Source: Larus michahellis (Eukaryota; Chordata; Aves; Charadriiformes; Laridae). From it: a stretch of 64,000 nt of DNA. Positions 32,755 to 51,831 of this stretch are shown here, piece after piece (position 1 is the first letter of the stretch; each line of letters starts with the position of its first letter). Position numbers and translations under genes: made by a program. Under the pieces are notes generated by a model. The model did no database searches. It was given only the letters and a program-made list of their open reading frames with translations, and was not told the origin of the DNA. Location of the stretch: the NCBI RefSeq assembly GCF_964199755.1, contig NC_133929.1:5473806-5537805 (forward strand), given 5' to 3'.

Positions 32755-35356
32755 GGGTGGAGAGCGTTTGGATTAGGTTAAGGGCCGATAAAGCTGATAT
32801 CGCTGTGGGAGTCTGCTATAGACCTCCCGACCAAAGCAGTGAGGCAGATGAAGCTTTCTATAAGCAGCTGGGGGGAATCTCGCGGTCACTTGCTGTTGTT
32901 CTTGTGGGGGACTTCAACCTCCCGGCTCTCTGCTGGGAATACAACACAGCAGAGAGGGAACAATCCAGGAGGTTCCTGGAATATGTGGAAGATAACTTCC
33001 TCACACAGCTGGTAAGTGAGCCGACCAGGGAAGGTGCCCTCCTGGACCTGCCTCTTGTGAACAGGGAAGAACTTGTGGGGGAAGTAAAGGTTGGTGGCCG
33101 TCTAGGGCACAGTGATCATGAGATGATCGAATTTCTGATTCTTGGGGAAACAAGGAGAGGGGATAGTAAAACTGCCACCTTAGACTTCCGGAGGGCAAAC
33201 TTTGACCTGTTCAGAAGACTGCTTGACAAAATCCCTTGGGAGGCTGCCCTGAAGGATATAGGAGCCCAGGAAGGCTGGACATACTTCAAGAGAGAAGTCT
33301 TAAAGGCACAGGAGGAGGCTGTCCCCATGTGCCGAAAAACAAGTAGGCGGGGAAGGAGACCGGCCTGGCTAAATAGGGACCTTTGGCTGGACCTCCAGAA
33401 CAAAAGGAGAGTGTATGACCTTTGGAAGAGGGGGCAGGTCTCTCATGAAGACTATAAGGATATAGCGAAGCTATGCAGGGAGAAAATTAGGAGGGCCAAA
33501 GCACAGCTAGAGCTCAACCTGGCTACAGCTGTTAAGGATAACAAAAAATGTTTCTATAAATTCATTAACAACAAAAGGAGGATTAGGGAAAATCTCCCTC
33601 CCTTATTGGATGCAGAGGGAAACATAGTCACAAAGGATGAGGAAAAGGCTGAGGTGCTCAACGCCTACTTTGCCTCAGTCTTTAGCAGTGGAACGAGCTG
33701 TTCCCTGGGCACCCAGCCTCAGGAGCTAGGAGACAGGGAGGGGAAGCTGAACGAGGTCATCACAATGAAAGAGGAAGTGATCAGTGACCTGCTACATCGC
33801 TTGGATGCACACAAGTCTATGGGACCGGATGGGTTACATCCAAGAGTGCTGAAAGAGTTGGCAGACGTGCTCGCCAAGCCACTTTCCATGATCTACCTGA
33901 AGTCATGGCTAACTGGGGAGGTCCCAAAGGCCTGGAGGGTAGCAAATGTAGCACCCATCTACAAAAAAGGCAGAAAGGAGGATCCAGGAAACTATAGGCC
34001 TGTCAGTCTGACCTCGGTAGCAGGGAAGGTCATGGAGCAGATCATCTTGAGTGCCATTGCAAGCCATATAAGGGACAAGCAGGGAATCAGGGCTAGTCAG
34101 CATGGGTTTATGAAAGGCAGGTCCTGCCTGACGAACCTGATCTCCTTCTATGACAAGATGACCCGATTATTGGATGAGGGAAAGGCTGTGGACATTGTCT
34201 ACCTAGACTTTTGAAAAGCATTTGACACTGTCCCCCATAGAATTCTCATGGAAAAACTGGCGGCTCACGGCCTGGATGAGCATACGATCTGCTGGATCAA
34301 GCACTGGCTGGATGGGCGGTCCCAAAGAGTGGTGGTCAATGGAGTTAAATCCAGCTGGCAGCCGGTCACAAGTGGTGTCCCTCAGGGCTCAGTGTTGGGA
34401 CCATTTCTGTTTAACATCTTTATTGATGACCTTGATAAGGACATGGAGTGTATCATCAGCAAGTCTGCAGATGACACGAAGCTAAGCGGGAGTGTTGATC
34501 TGCATGAGGGTAGGGAGGCTCTACAGAGAGACTTGGATAGACTGGATCAATGGGCCAATGCTAATGGGATGAGCTTCAACAAGGCCAAGTGCCGGGTCCT
34601 GCGCTTGGGCCACAACAACCCCATGCATCGCTACAGGCTTGGGGCAGTGTGGCTGGAGAGCTGCCTGGCAGAAAAGGACCTGGGGGTTCTAATTGACAAG
34701 CGGCTGAACATGAGCCAGCGGTGCGCCCAGGTGGCCAAGAGGGCCAATGGCATCCTGGCTTGTATTAGAAATAGTGTGACCAGCAGAAGGAGGGAGGTGA
34801 TTGTCCCCCTGTACTCAGCACTGGTGAGGCCACACCTTGAGTATTGTGTCCAGTTCTGGGCACCTCAATACGAGAGAGATCTCGAGGTGCTGGAGCGAGT
34901 GCAGAGGAGGGCAACGAAGCTGGTGAAGAGCCTGCAGAATAAATCTTATGAGGAGTGAATGAAGGAGCTGGGACTGTTTAGTTTGAGGAAGAGGAGGCTG
35001 AGGGGAGACCTCATCACTCTCTACAACTACTTGAAAGGCCATTGTAGAGAGGTTGGTGCTGGTCTCTTCTCACAGGTAATTAGCGATAGAACAAGAGGGA
35101 ATGGGTTCAAGCTGCAGCAGGGTAGGTTTAGGCTGGACATTAGGAAAAAATTCTTCCCAGAAAGAGTGGTCAGACACTGGAATAGGCTGCCCAGGGAGGT
35201 GGTGGAGTCACCATCCCTGGATGTGTTTAAGACTCATTTAGATGTGGTGTTAGGGGATATGGTGTAAGGGAGACCTTTGTAGAGTGGAGTTGATGGTTGG
35301 ACTCGATGATCCCAAGGGTCTTTTCCAACCTAAATGATTCTATGATTCTATGATTA
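32755..35356 (+). mobile_element. CR1 copy 4 with ORF2 interrupted by two stops
   Basis: Plus-strand CR1 starting within the endonuclease. One frame runs from 32757 to 35267 with in-frame TGA at 34212-34214 and at 34956-34958. Visible are [61 protein letters not shown] and SADDTKLSG, where Ser replaces the usual Phe beside the catalytic ADD. The 3' UTR and ATTCTATGATTCTATG tail end near 35356. About 2.6 kb remain. Confidence 0.92.
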
Positions 35357-35493
35357 TTTCCTTTTTATTTTATTATTAATATTTCATTAGAGTAGCTTAG
35401 TTTCTAACCTCATAAGTCTCTTTCTCTCTTTTCCTTCTGGGAGAGGTGGGGGAGAGCATCTGTCATTTCTTTAAGTGGCTAGTCCGGCCCAAA
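35357..35493 (+). repeat. LTR family C, U5 fragment
   Basis: Reverse complement of 25992-26140: AT-rich stretch, then GTGGCTAGTCCGGCCC and AAACCATGAG. It directly follows the CR1-4 tail, so the CR1 may have inserted into or beside this LTR. Confidence 0.55.
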
Positions 35494-37670
35494 CCATGAG
35501 ACATGCTGACAGGCCCCACTTCACATGGGACCAGCCCCTTTTATACTCCTTTCTGTCTACTCCCCCTTTGTTCCTGCTTGCTCCACCTTTCCCCTGCATG
35601 GTGCTTGATGGGTTTGTAGATTCCTGAACCCCCTCCCACCCCGGTGTCCGGGATCCCCACTGGTTTACAATCAGTTGCAAAGTCCAGGTTGATCTTGGAA
35701 GTGGTGCCTGTGGTTTCTTGAGAGGCCATCAATTAGTGTGACTAGCATGGTTTGTTTCTTGTAATTTTCTCCATATTTGTTTTGTCAGGTCTGTCTGTAT
35801 ATTTTGTTTTTGGTTTCCCCCTTTTTCCCTTAGTTTCCCAACTGAGAAGGTCACACTCTCACATACCCTCATCCATTCCTGTGCCTGACTGGGTTTGGTT
35901 CTCATCAGTGCCTCCCTTATCATTTGTGGTCAGGTTTCTGTCCCTGGTATGTTCTTGTTTATGGCTTTCTCCTTTTCTTATTATCCCTTTTTGCATTGAA
36001 AAAGGTCCTTGACCATATGCCCTTAAAGGAGCAGACGCTCCCTTCCACATAACCTTATATAACTAATCTTAGATTTTTTCTCTTTGGTAGAGTCTAAAGG
36101 CCTGTGTTTATTATGTAGTTATCATTCCTTTCATTCTCTTGGAATTATTCTCAGTTCCCAATTCACTAGTTATTGGATCTATAAATGTTTGTTTTCCTAC
36201 CATCAGAAATTCTGACTCAAGCAAGTTAGCTTTTACACCTCAGTTTCTCAGAAAACTGCATGATAATTCTCACTTTTTGTTTTATTCTTTCAACATGCCA
36301 GTAGACAGTAAACTGAGCCTCACTAACAACAAGAGAACTTTGCATGAGGTAGAGTGAATATTTTTTGCAGGTGGCAAATTTAGAATGGGTGTACAAAACC
36401 TGAGATTAGTGAGGATCTCCAGAAAGACATTTTCATCCTTCCCCAATGAAATGTGTGGTAACATAGCAAAAACAGTCACTTGCATAACTTGCTGTTGCCA
36501 TCCTTCTTAACACTTTTGAGAATGATCTCTGAATCATATCATAGATTTGTTTTATACTGCTTCTGCTTAAAAGGTTACTTTGTTTTCTAATTAATTAAAT
36601 TCATAAGTATTTAATCTAGATACCTGCTTTTCTAAGTTAAAAATGACTAGAAGTCAGTACTGTAAAACCCAATTAATTAGAACTTTTACAGAGAATACAA
36701 CAAACCATTCCCAGCATATGACTTCATTTGTAGATCAAAATGTTCATAAGGATAATTTAAGAAGACATCCCACAATCCAGTTCAAAGGTGAGCATATACC
36801 ACATGTAGCTAGTTCCACAGAATTAAAAATCAGCAGTCCAAACTCTTTTTGTGCAAAATGCATAAGGATCTTATATTTCCTTATACATATTTAAAGGATT
36901 AGATGCCCTTTCAGAGCTGTCTTCCACACAAATGTTATTAGACATTGTAAAATCTAAAACAGTCCTCTCCCCTCCCAAAATAGGGGCTGTTTATGTAAAT
37001 TTCCATTGATTTAACTTGAATGTGCATTTAAAGTAGAATGAAATGTGCTTTAAGTTGTGGTGGTTATCTTAATTTATTAACAAAAATATGCCTCTCAAAT
37101 GTCAGGTCTAGGTGGAACACACTAAAGAAAAAAAAGCAAAAGAAAGTTGCTCAAACTGAAGTGCATAGAAGTCAGTATTCATTATCAGAGTCAGGGGTAG
37201 TCTGGTGTACAGACCTCAGTAACAGTGTGGCACCAAAAAGCATGGAGATGTTCTTTTTAGGACTTGTATTCAACAGAGTCTGACTTTCACAAGTAAATTT
37301 AAGGATTAATTGGAGAAAAAAAATGCCAAAATATATAGGTATTTTAACTGTCGGACTACAAAAGCCATTTACATTTTTTGTACAACTGAAGTTACGTAAA
37401 CCGTGACAATGATTTAAGAAAAGGGACGTGCAGCAGAAAGCAGTAATTAACATCCAAGTAGAATAGTTAAGTGTTATGTATATACCAGCTTATTGACACT
37501 GGTGGGACCTCAGCTACATTATGTTGTACATATACTGCTGCTGTACTTCAAATTCAGAAGAGGAATCGAGGAATTCAGAGCAGTAAACTAGTAAAATGGG
37601 AAGAGCAAAGCCTGAAAAGAATGCTTAGAAGCCTGATAACTTTTCCCATGCTGCCAATCCTAAAAAAAAA
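35494..37670. other. Unassigned, partly LTR-like
   Basis: 35500-36060 is pyrimidine-rich and may be ERV-derived (TTTTATAC near 35540 could be a minus-strand TATA box), but I cannot prove it. 36060-37670 is AT-rich with no supported gene. Confidence 0.35.
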
Positions 37671-38049
37671 TCACAGAATGGTTGAGGTTGGAAGGAACCA
37701 TTTGGAAGTCGTATAGTCCACACACCTACCCCCCCCCCCAGCAGGGTCACCTGGAGCCGGTTGCCCAGGACCATCTCCAGATAGCTTTCAAATAGCTTCA
37801 AGGAGGGAGACTCCACAACCTCTCTGGGCAACCTGTTCCTGTGCTCAGTCATCCTCACAGTAAAAAAAGGGTTTCTTGATGTTGAGATGGAAACGCCTGC
37901 GTTTCACTTTGTGCTCATTGGCTCTTGACTTGTCACTAATGAGAAGAGCCTGGCTCCCTCTTCTTCATTCCCTCCCATCAGGTATTGATGAGAACCCCCA
38001 CAAGCCTTCTCTTCTCCAGGCTAAACAGTCTCAGCTCTGTCAGTGTGAC
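37671..38049 (-). mobile_element. Old CR1 copy 5, 3' part
   Basis: Starts TCACAGAATGGTTGAGGTTGG and continues through the RT C-terminal region ([15 protein letters not shown] on the minus strand), with many small indels. It breaks at GTGAC (38045-38049) and resumes at 38787. Confidence 0.82.
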
Positions 38050-38786
38050 TGGTACCTCTTGCTCCTGACCCCTGGTAATATGGTTAGCATAAATAATGCC
38101 ATTTTATAAGGTAAATGGCAATTCTCTGTGACCGAGCTGGTCACGTATCAGTCCCCTTTCCCCTCTTCATCAGGCCTTGAAGATCCTGCACATCAGGCAG
38201 ACTTCTCCCTTTCCCTCTTGGCCTCCAGGTTTCTGGGCGCCAGGCAGACTTCTTCCCTCCTTACCATCCTTGAAGGTCCCATGCACCTGGCCAAACAGGT
38301 TGTGATGACCCTGACACAGAACAGGGAAGCGCAGCAGCACACCGAGCACTGTCTATAAAATCAAGCAGTTACAAGTTGTGGGACTTGGACCAGAACTGCT
38401 GCTGGATGGCAAAACCCATGATGCCTCCACCATTGTCTGCTTCTTCTGAGAATTGAGTGACTCGTATTCTTTTGCATATTTCGAGTCTAGATTATGATTG
38501 TTATATTGATATGGCAAGTCATATATTAAAGATTTGACCCAAACTGCAGAGGGTCCAGGTGATTAAAAACCATAAGCTAAACTGTGATATAAAATTCTGT
38601 GCTACGCTACTTATAAAATTGTGCTACACTGATTCTGCTTACTGAAAAACCTGTGCTACTCTGATCATAGGATCCTATGCTGATCTATTCTGCTAAAAAA
38701 TAAAGTTTTAATTGTAACTACAACTTAGTGTTGTCATCATTCTGCCAAGGATCCCCAAAAGAACCTGTCTGTCCCCCTGGAGCTGG
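38050..38786 (+). mobile_element. 737 bp insertion inside CR1 copy 5, LTR-like
   Basis: Flanked by GTGAC on both sides (38045-38049 and 38787-38791). It contains TATAAAA at 38354-38360 and AATAAA at 38699-38704 in plus orientation, which suggests a solo LTR. However it starts TGGTACC and ends AGCTGG rather than CA, so the class is uncertain. No reading frame of note. Confidence 0.6.
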
Positions 38787-39313
38787 GTGACACTCAGCCT
38801 TTCCTCATAGGAGAGCCTTTAATCATCTTCGTGACCCTTTGCTGGACTCTCTCCTGTATGACCATGTCTCTCTTGTACTGGGGTGCCTAGAACTGGACAT
38901 GGTACTTCAGATGCAGCCTCATCAGTGTTGAATAAAGGGGAAGGATCACCTCCCTTGACTTTCTGGCAACACTCCTAATGCATCCCAGGATACCATTAAC
39001 CACCTTTGCTTCAAGGGCACGTAGCTGGCTCATGTTCAGGTTGGTGTCCACCAGGACACCACACACACGGTCCTTTTCTGCAAAGCTGCTTTCCATCTGG
39101 TCAGCCTCCATCATGTACTGATGCATAGGGTCATTCCTCCACAGGTGCGGGACTTTGCACTTCTTGTTGAACTTCATGAGGTTCCTGTCAGCCCATTTCT
39201 CCAGGCTGTTGAGGTCACTCTGGATGGCAGCACAACCCTCTGGTGTATCAAACACTCCTCCCAGTTTTGCATTGTCTGCAACTAGCTGAGGGTGCACTCC
39301 TTCCCACTGTCCA
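38787..39313 (-). mobile_element. Old CR1 copy 5, 5' part
   Basis: RT segment of the same old CR1: on the minus strand [18 protein letters not shown] and VPHLWRNDPMHQYM-like text with frame breaks. Truncated near 39313. Confidence 0.82.
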
Positions 39314-40524
39314 GGGGTGTTGGCAACTTGGTGACAAAAATATATTTTGGGGTATCCATATAAGATTTTCCCCTCTATAATCAGGGAAGAGGGAGGAATA
39401 AGGAAAATCTCATCATTTCAATATTCAAAGTCAGGCTTGGTAATTTACCTTTAATGACATAAAATAATTAAGTGTTCATGCATTAGTATAAAGAACTTAC
39501 GTGTTTTAAGGAAATTCACAGCATTGTGGTATTATTCTCTTCACTGCTCATAACCTCTAGGTTTGGATAAATTCTACTTATCTTTTTTTTTTTAATTTAG
39601 TGAATAAAATAAAATTCAAATTTTAGTTAAGCACATTAATTCAAAGCAGACAAATGTATCAGCTAAACACTGACAAACACTTCTACTGTTCCCTGCTGCT
39701 GAACTACTGCTAACAGTGTGAGCTATAGTGTGTTCTGGAAATAAGAGGCTCCCTCAGACTTGCATAAACCCCTGAGGAGGAATTTTTCTGCTTTTGGTGA
39801 AATACAATTTAAGCATTATGCTTTACCTCAAATTACATCTTATTGACATTCATACTTACTTGGGAAATAAAAAAAGAAAAAAAGACTTGACTTAGCAAGC
39901 AAACTTATTTCATAGGGGAAAGTATTATACTAGCATACATGGCTCAACTTTAAAATACTAAGTCCTTTTTAATTAAAATACTGAAGAAATTGCTTCACAA
40001 TCTGAAGTCACATCAGTACATTTTGCTCATGAGAATAAAATTTACAGTCATGAGTTGCACATAAAGGATTTATTTTAAATGTTTTAAGGATAGAGTTACA
40101 TCATAATTATAAAAAATACTTACAGAATTAAGTAACAGATTTAAAGTGTTCATACTTCTAAATGCAGAGAAATAAAATAAAAATGAAACTGAGCTCTAAA
40201 GATGAAGTCATTACCTAATTTTAAAATGTGAACACGAAGACCTTTGAACTATACACATACCAAGAACCATCCAAATTGCACTAATGATGTAAAATACAAA
40301 AAGCACGGCATTTTCAAGGAACCAGAAACTGCTTTTACCATAATTCTTTTTCCCTGAAGCAACTGTAATCTATTCTATCTGAAGATAAAGCCTCCATTTT
40401 TAAATAATTCATTTAAAGAAGGCTTATACCTATTGCAATAAATAGGATTTTCCCCAAAGTATTTCAGTCTTTATGTAGTCCAGCTTAGTTTAGGGTTTCG
40501 TACTCAAAAGAAAAAAATGTAGTG
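39314..40524. other. AT-rich sequence downstream of SPIN1
   Basis: No gene or repeat recognised. Confidence 0.45.
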
Positions 40525-43500
40525 TTTTACTTATCAATTGTGATTTTATTTATTCTTGAACAGAATACATGGTCCCTTCAAATGCTGTATGACACATACA
40601 ACTGGAAAATTACCTTCTGTTGGCACTATGTTCGCCTCACCAGTGCATTTAATCCTACTAACAACCATTCAAACAGCACAATAAGCAAATTCACGAAAAA
40701 CTGAACACAAAATAAAAACAGAACAAAACCCAAACCTAAACATTATAACATGCAACTTTAGTTTGTTACATTGAATGTTCTAACCTTCTAAGCATGCAAA
40801 AAAGGATGGTCTGCATTTAAGGGTTTTTTTTTCCTTTTAAAATGTTTTACATGGCAGCCTGACATCATGCACACACACAATATACAACAATACTACAGCA
40901 AGTAAATGAGAGAGGCCAATAACTTTTATACAAAGATCCATGGCTTGTGCCATCACAAGACCTATGATAAATTTGGAAAGTAATGTTGAAGCCCTAGAAC
41001 AAGGGACCAACATGTAGTTACTAGGGTAATTCAAGCACTGCATGCAGATCTGAAACATGAGCCTAAAATAAAGTCCAAAGCGGATGGCAGGGAGTGGAAT
41101 TAGTCTCAAGTCTCAAAAAGGTGGTTTAAGATATTAAAAAAAACCAACCACAAAACCAAAGCCCCCAAACCCTAAAAAAAAAGATGAAAAGAAAAAACCC
41201 ATGCAACAGACAACAGGAACATCTAAAAACAACCATAAAATTTGACAGTGTATAGATTATATTCTAATTAGCAAAATATGTGGTGTATTATAGTGACTTG
41301 CATAAAACCCACAAATGCAAGCCTAATGCTAAAAATGTTTCAGTAGACCTAAACCTCAAATATTTCAAAACAAACCTTGAATTCCTTAGATGTAAAGCCC
41401 AAAATTCATTGTACTAAGTTATTCATGTATTTTGTGTGTAATCAATACACTCATTCTTGTGCCACAAATATCAACTTGGGCTCATGGAGCCAGGCTCAGC
41501 TTTGAGATTTACATGCAGGACTCTTAAGAGTCAATAGAAAGCACATGACAGACCTGCAGGATGAAAGCACTGTGTTGCAAATCTGCTCACTATGTTCAAA
41601 ACACAATGAAAGTTTACTGACTCAGGTACTTAGTGCTAAAAGACTGGATTGAGAAGCTGTGAACTGAAAGACAATAGCCTGCCTTTGGTTGCCCATGACG
41701 AAATAGATAACAATGCAATATAGTAGCAAGGGGCAAAGAATTAAGATATCACATTTATACAGTATTACCATTTAACAGCATAATGAGGCACAAGCCTTAA
41801 GGCTAAAATATGAAATCAGGACAAAAAAATGGACAGAAAGGGACTTAAACCACTGAGTCTTTGATATCAAGAATACCCACAATAGAGGTCAGACCTAATT
41901 AACAGTACCTCTCCTGCATCCTTCCACTAACAGCATAAGGTTGGATATCTATGTATTCCTTCTTTCTATCAATAGTGTTGACTGTATTCACATTTTTCAC
42001 TTACTGTATTTCTGTGAAACAGTGCTTTGAAGCCTGTAGAGCTCTGCTTTAACATGACAATTTTGTTGCTGTGCTGATGCTTGTTACAATTCTGATGCTT
42101 TTAAAAGTTGCTACACTTAAACAACACCAAATACCCTAACCTTGATTTACAACTATCTTGCAAGATTAAAACTGTGAAAGGATTCTGCTGTTGTGGGCTG
42201 CTATTTACATCCACAATCTAATGCAGATGACTGAACCACTGAGACTGTCTATAGCTCCCATTAGATAGTACACCACTGGCATGCAGAACTCTAGTGTTCA
42301 TAGAATGAAATTCATGTTAACAGCATACCTCAAAGCAAGTACACCACAAAAGGCAACAACAGGTTTAAACTGTAGATTTGTTTGGACACTCCTTATGTGG
42401 AAAAGCCAGAAAAAGAATACATTGAAAAGATGCCTTCTTGAACCAAAATGGTTAAAAACAATAGCAAAATCCAAAACAAAACAAAACCAAGCAAAGGAAT
42501 ACAGCAGACTGAGCAGAAGGCAACAAATGCTTCGCCTTCTCTAAAGGAGGTCTTCAGTGTAAAAGGACCCCCCAGCCCCATAAGATTGTATTTACCGTAT
42601 AAAACATTAACTACTATTAGGTTCCTAAGTCCACACACAAACATCCAGGTTGCTAAGTTCTGATATTAAATGAGAGACTACCAATTGCCAATGTGTAGTC
42701 TAAAGTCTTTTTAAGTAGCATATATATTGTTAAACTTGTGGCACCAAGCACTTGGGTTCTGCTAAGAAATGTGTATAACAAAACAAAGTACAACATTTAG
42801 GATTAAAGGCAGCTTTCTTGTGTGCATTTTACTGGTTCCTACAACTTGTAAACACAGGCCCTTAACCTGCATTTTCTAATTAACTGGTTATACAGATTAA
42901 ATATATTTTTATAGTTTAAAGCCTTTTCACTGAAAGGTGTGTAAGTCAAACACTTGATATCCTACTGCCCTGTGACTAGTAAAAATGCACAAGTATTTCC
43001 ATGTACTGCAAGATCTTAAAAAGCTTAATTTTAAATAAAGTGTAGAAACACAGTAGACTTATGTTACTTGGGTTAGGCACTCCTTACTGCTGCACAAACT
43101 GTTTAAACTTTTCAGAAGTCACCTCTGTCCCAACTCACAAAACAAGGACTGCCAGTAGCCAAGAAATTAGATTTAATGTTACAAAAGAAGGCATATCGAA
43201 AATAGCAAACTACACTTGCATGTGGCAGTTGAACAGGTGAGTGCAAGGTTGAAGAAAAAGTTAAAATCTATGAAAAAATCTAGATTACAATACTAGATTA
43301 ACTTCACACAGCTTGAATTTGCAGCTGTTCTTTGCTTTTAGCTCCCTCCCACCCACCCAAATATCAACTTCCTTCATGAAAAGGAGTTCTCTTACGCAAA
43401 ATGTGTCATGTTCACATAAATTTGTATTATTCAGAACAAAACAGTTTTGCTGGCAGAGATTGTGGGTTCGCAGGGACATTTAAGCTTTCATTTAACTGAA

Positions 43501-43575
43501 AAACAGTCAAGTCTTTGTGTCTACAAATTTTACATTTAATAGTTCCACAAATTTGGCAGAAGTTCATGATGACGT
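40525..43575 (-). other. Probable SPIN1 3' UTR
   Basis: Sequence after the SPIN1 stop codon, free of recognisable transposons, unlike the rest of the window. TTTATTTATT at 40545-40554 gives two overlapping AATAAA signals on the minus strand, about 3.0 kb past the stop, which would suit the long 3' UTR usual for SPIN1. The true end is not proven. Confidence 0.4.
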
Positions 43576-49425
<5,850 letters not shown>

Positions 49426-50810
49426 GTAGAATGGTCAGCCTTTAAAGATCATCTAGTTCCAACCCTTCTACCATGGGCAGGGACACCTCCCACTAGATCA
49501 GGTTGCTCAAAACCCCATCCAACCTGACCTTGAACACTGCCCAATGATGGAGCATCCACAACTTCTCTGGGCAACCTGTTCCAGTGTCTCACCATGCTCA
49601 CTGTAAAAAATTTCTTCCTTATATGCAATCTAAATCTACATTCTTTCATTTTAAAACCATTGCCCCTTGTCCTGTCACTACAAGCCCTTGGAAAAAGTCT
49701 CTCTGTCTTTCATATAAGTCCCCTTTATATATTGAAAAGCTGCAATAAGGTCTCCCTGCAGCCTTCTCTTCTCCAGGCTGAACCCCAACTTTCAGCCTTT
49801 CTTCATAGCAGAGGTGTTCCATCCCTCTGATCATCCTTGTGGCCCTCCTCTGGACCTGCTTTACAAGGTCGGTGTCTTTCTTGTACTGGGGGCCCCAGAG
49901 CTGGATGCAGTACTGCAGGTGGGGTCTCATCAGAGCAGAGTAGAGGGGAAGAATCACCTCCCTCAACCTGCTGGCCACGGTTCTTTTGATGCAGCCCAGG
50001 ATACAAAAGGCTTCCTGGGCTGCAAGCACACATTGCCGACTCGTCCAATTTTTCATCCTTCTCTGCAGGGCTGCACTCAACCCTGTCCAGATGCCTCTGT
50101 AGAGCGTTCTTACTCTCAAGCAGATCAACACTCCCACCCAATTTGGTGTCGTCTGCAAACTTACTGAGGGTGCACTCAATCCCCTCGTCCAGATCATTGA
50201 TAAAGATATTAAACAGAACTGGCCCCAATACTGAGCACTGGGGAACACCACTGGTGACTGGCTGACAACTTGATTTACCTCCAGTCACCACAACTCTTTG
50301 GGCCCGGCCATATTGCCGTTTTTTTACCCAGTGAAGAGTACACCTGTGCAAGCCATGAGCAGCCAATTTCTCAAGGACAACGCTGTGGGAAATGGTGTCA
50401 AAGGCTTTACTAAAATCTGTTGTATACGTGCTGCGTGATGGCACTCAAGATGATCTGCTCCATGACCTTCCCAGGCACTGAGATCAGACTGACAGGCCTG
50501 TAGTTCCCCGGATCCTCCTTCCAGCCCCTCTTGTAAATGGGCGTCACATTTGCTAACTTCCAGTGAACTGGGACATCCCTGGTTAGCCAGGACTGCTGAT
50601 AAATGGTTGAAAGTGGCTTGGTGAGCACTTCCACCACCTCTCTCAGTACCTTTAGGGTGGATCCCATCTGGCCCCATAGACTTGCGTGTGTCTAAGCGGT
50701 GTAGCAGGTCGCTAACCATCTCCCCTTGGATTATGGGGGCTTCATTCTGCTCCCCATCCCTGTCTTCCAGTTCAGGGGGATGGGTAAAGGCAGCAGTAAG
50801 AACTTCATTA
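49426..50810 (-). mobile_element. CR1 copy 6 (minus), with internal deletion
   Basis: 3' UTR and RT region with several frames (49449-50911). Shows [40 protein letters not shown] and NYRPVSLISVPGK. Between the KAFDT box and the upstream RT part (near 50425-50440) about 130 bp expected from other copies are missing. Lies in the SPIN1 intron. Confidence 0.85.
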
Positions 50811-51255
50811 GAGTTGGTATTATAAAATAGTATTTTAATGAACTTGCTTAGTATTATAAGTTTCAGGGGCTCAATGACCACACTCCTAACTTCTGAAGAA
50901 TATCGTCTCACAAGACTAATTTTCAGAACTCACATACTACATTAGAAAATTGTAATGAACACACCAGTAGAGAGAGCATGAAAGCATAGGATTCTTACCC
51001 TCCCCCCAAGTCACAAAGCACTTATTTGTGTTTCAAAAATTTTATTGTAGGTAAAGTACAAAACCCATATTATTTCCTCAGAAATATAGAATAGTTTTTA
51101 GCTTAGTCTGTAGCATCCTTATGCTTACATAGATGGTTACTGTGGGAGATACAAGGCATGGAAGTTAAGTGTGTTTTTGTCAGCATTACAGCACCCATCT
51201 GTCAACAGACTTGAACAAAAAAGCCAAGGATTTTTCCACCTTCTATGGAAAAAGA
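50811..51255. other. Intronic spacer between CR1s
   Basis: AT-rich, nothing recognised. Confidence 0.45.
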
Positions 51256-51560
51256 AAGCTGGGGAGGGGCTGTTTGCAAGGGCATGTAGCGATAGGACGA
51301 GGGGCAATGGGTTTAAACTAGAGCAGGGCAGGTTTAGATTAGACATTAGGAAGAAGTTCTTTACGGTGAGAGTGGTGAGGCACTGGAACAGGCTGCCCAG
51401 AGAGGGGGTGGAGGCCCCATCCCTGGAGACATTCAAGGCCAGGCTTGATGAGGCTCTGAGCAACCTGCTCTAGTTGAAGATGTCCCTGCTCACTGCAGGG
51501 GGGTTGGACTAGATGACCTTTAAAGGTCCCTTCCAACCCAACACATTCTATGATCCTATG
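51256..51560 (+). mobile_element. CR1 copy 7, short 3' end fragment
   Basis: Open end of ORF2 ([36 protein letters not shown]) ending in TAG near 51473, then the 3' UTR and an ATTCTATGATCCTATG tail. Severely 5' truncated. Confidence 0.88.
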
Positions 51561-51831
51561 AAAAAAACCCTGCAAACAGGAAACCCAAGCGCAGAGTTAT
51601 TACATTTGACACTGAGATCCTGGACAACTGCTCTAAATTACGGGAACACCACACTATATCCAATTCAAGGACCAAGAGTTTGGAGATATTTCACTAGCGT
51701 CTACACCTTTAAAACCTTTGTATTACTGGGAGAGAGATCAGTTTTGAAGTTAAATTCTAAGCACCCTACAATGAAGGGCAGAATGTTTGTCTCAAACATT
51801 TACAGAAGTATACATCACATTCTTAAGATAA
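51561..51831. other. Intronic spacer
   Basis: Nothing recognised. Confidence 0.4.

Noticed and set aside
6841-43575. Exons of NXNL2, S1PR3 or SHC3 between SPIN1 and CKS2
   Set aside because: No open frame in this interval resembles them; all long frames are CR1 or retroviral. Small exons could still escape a reading by eye.
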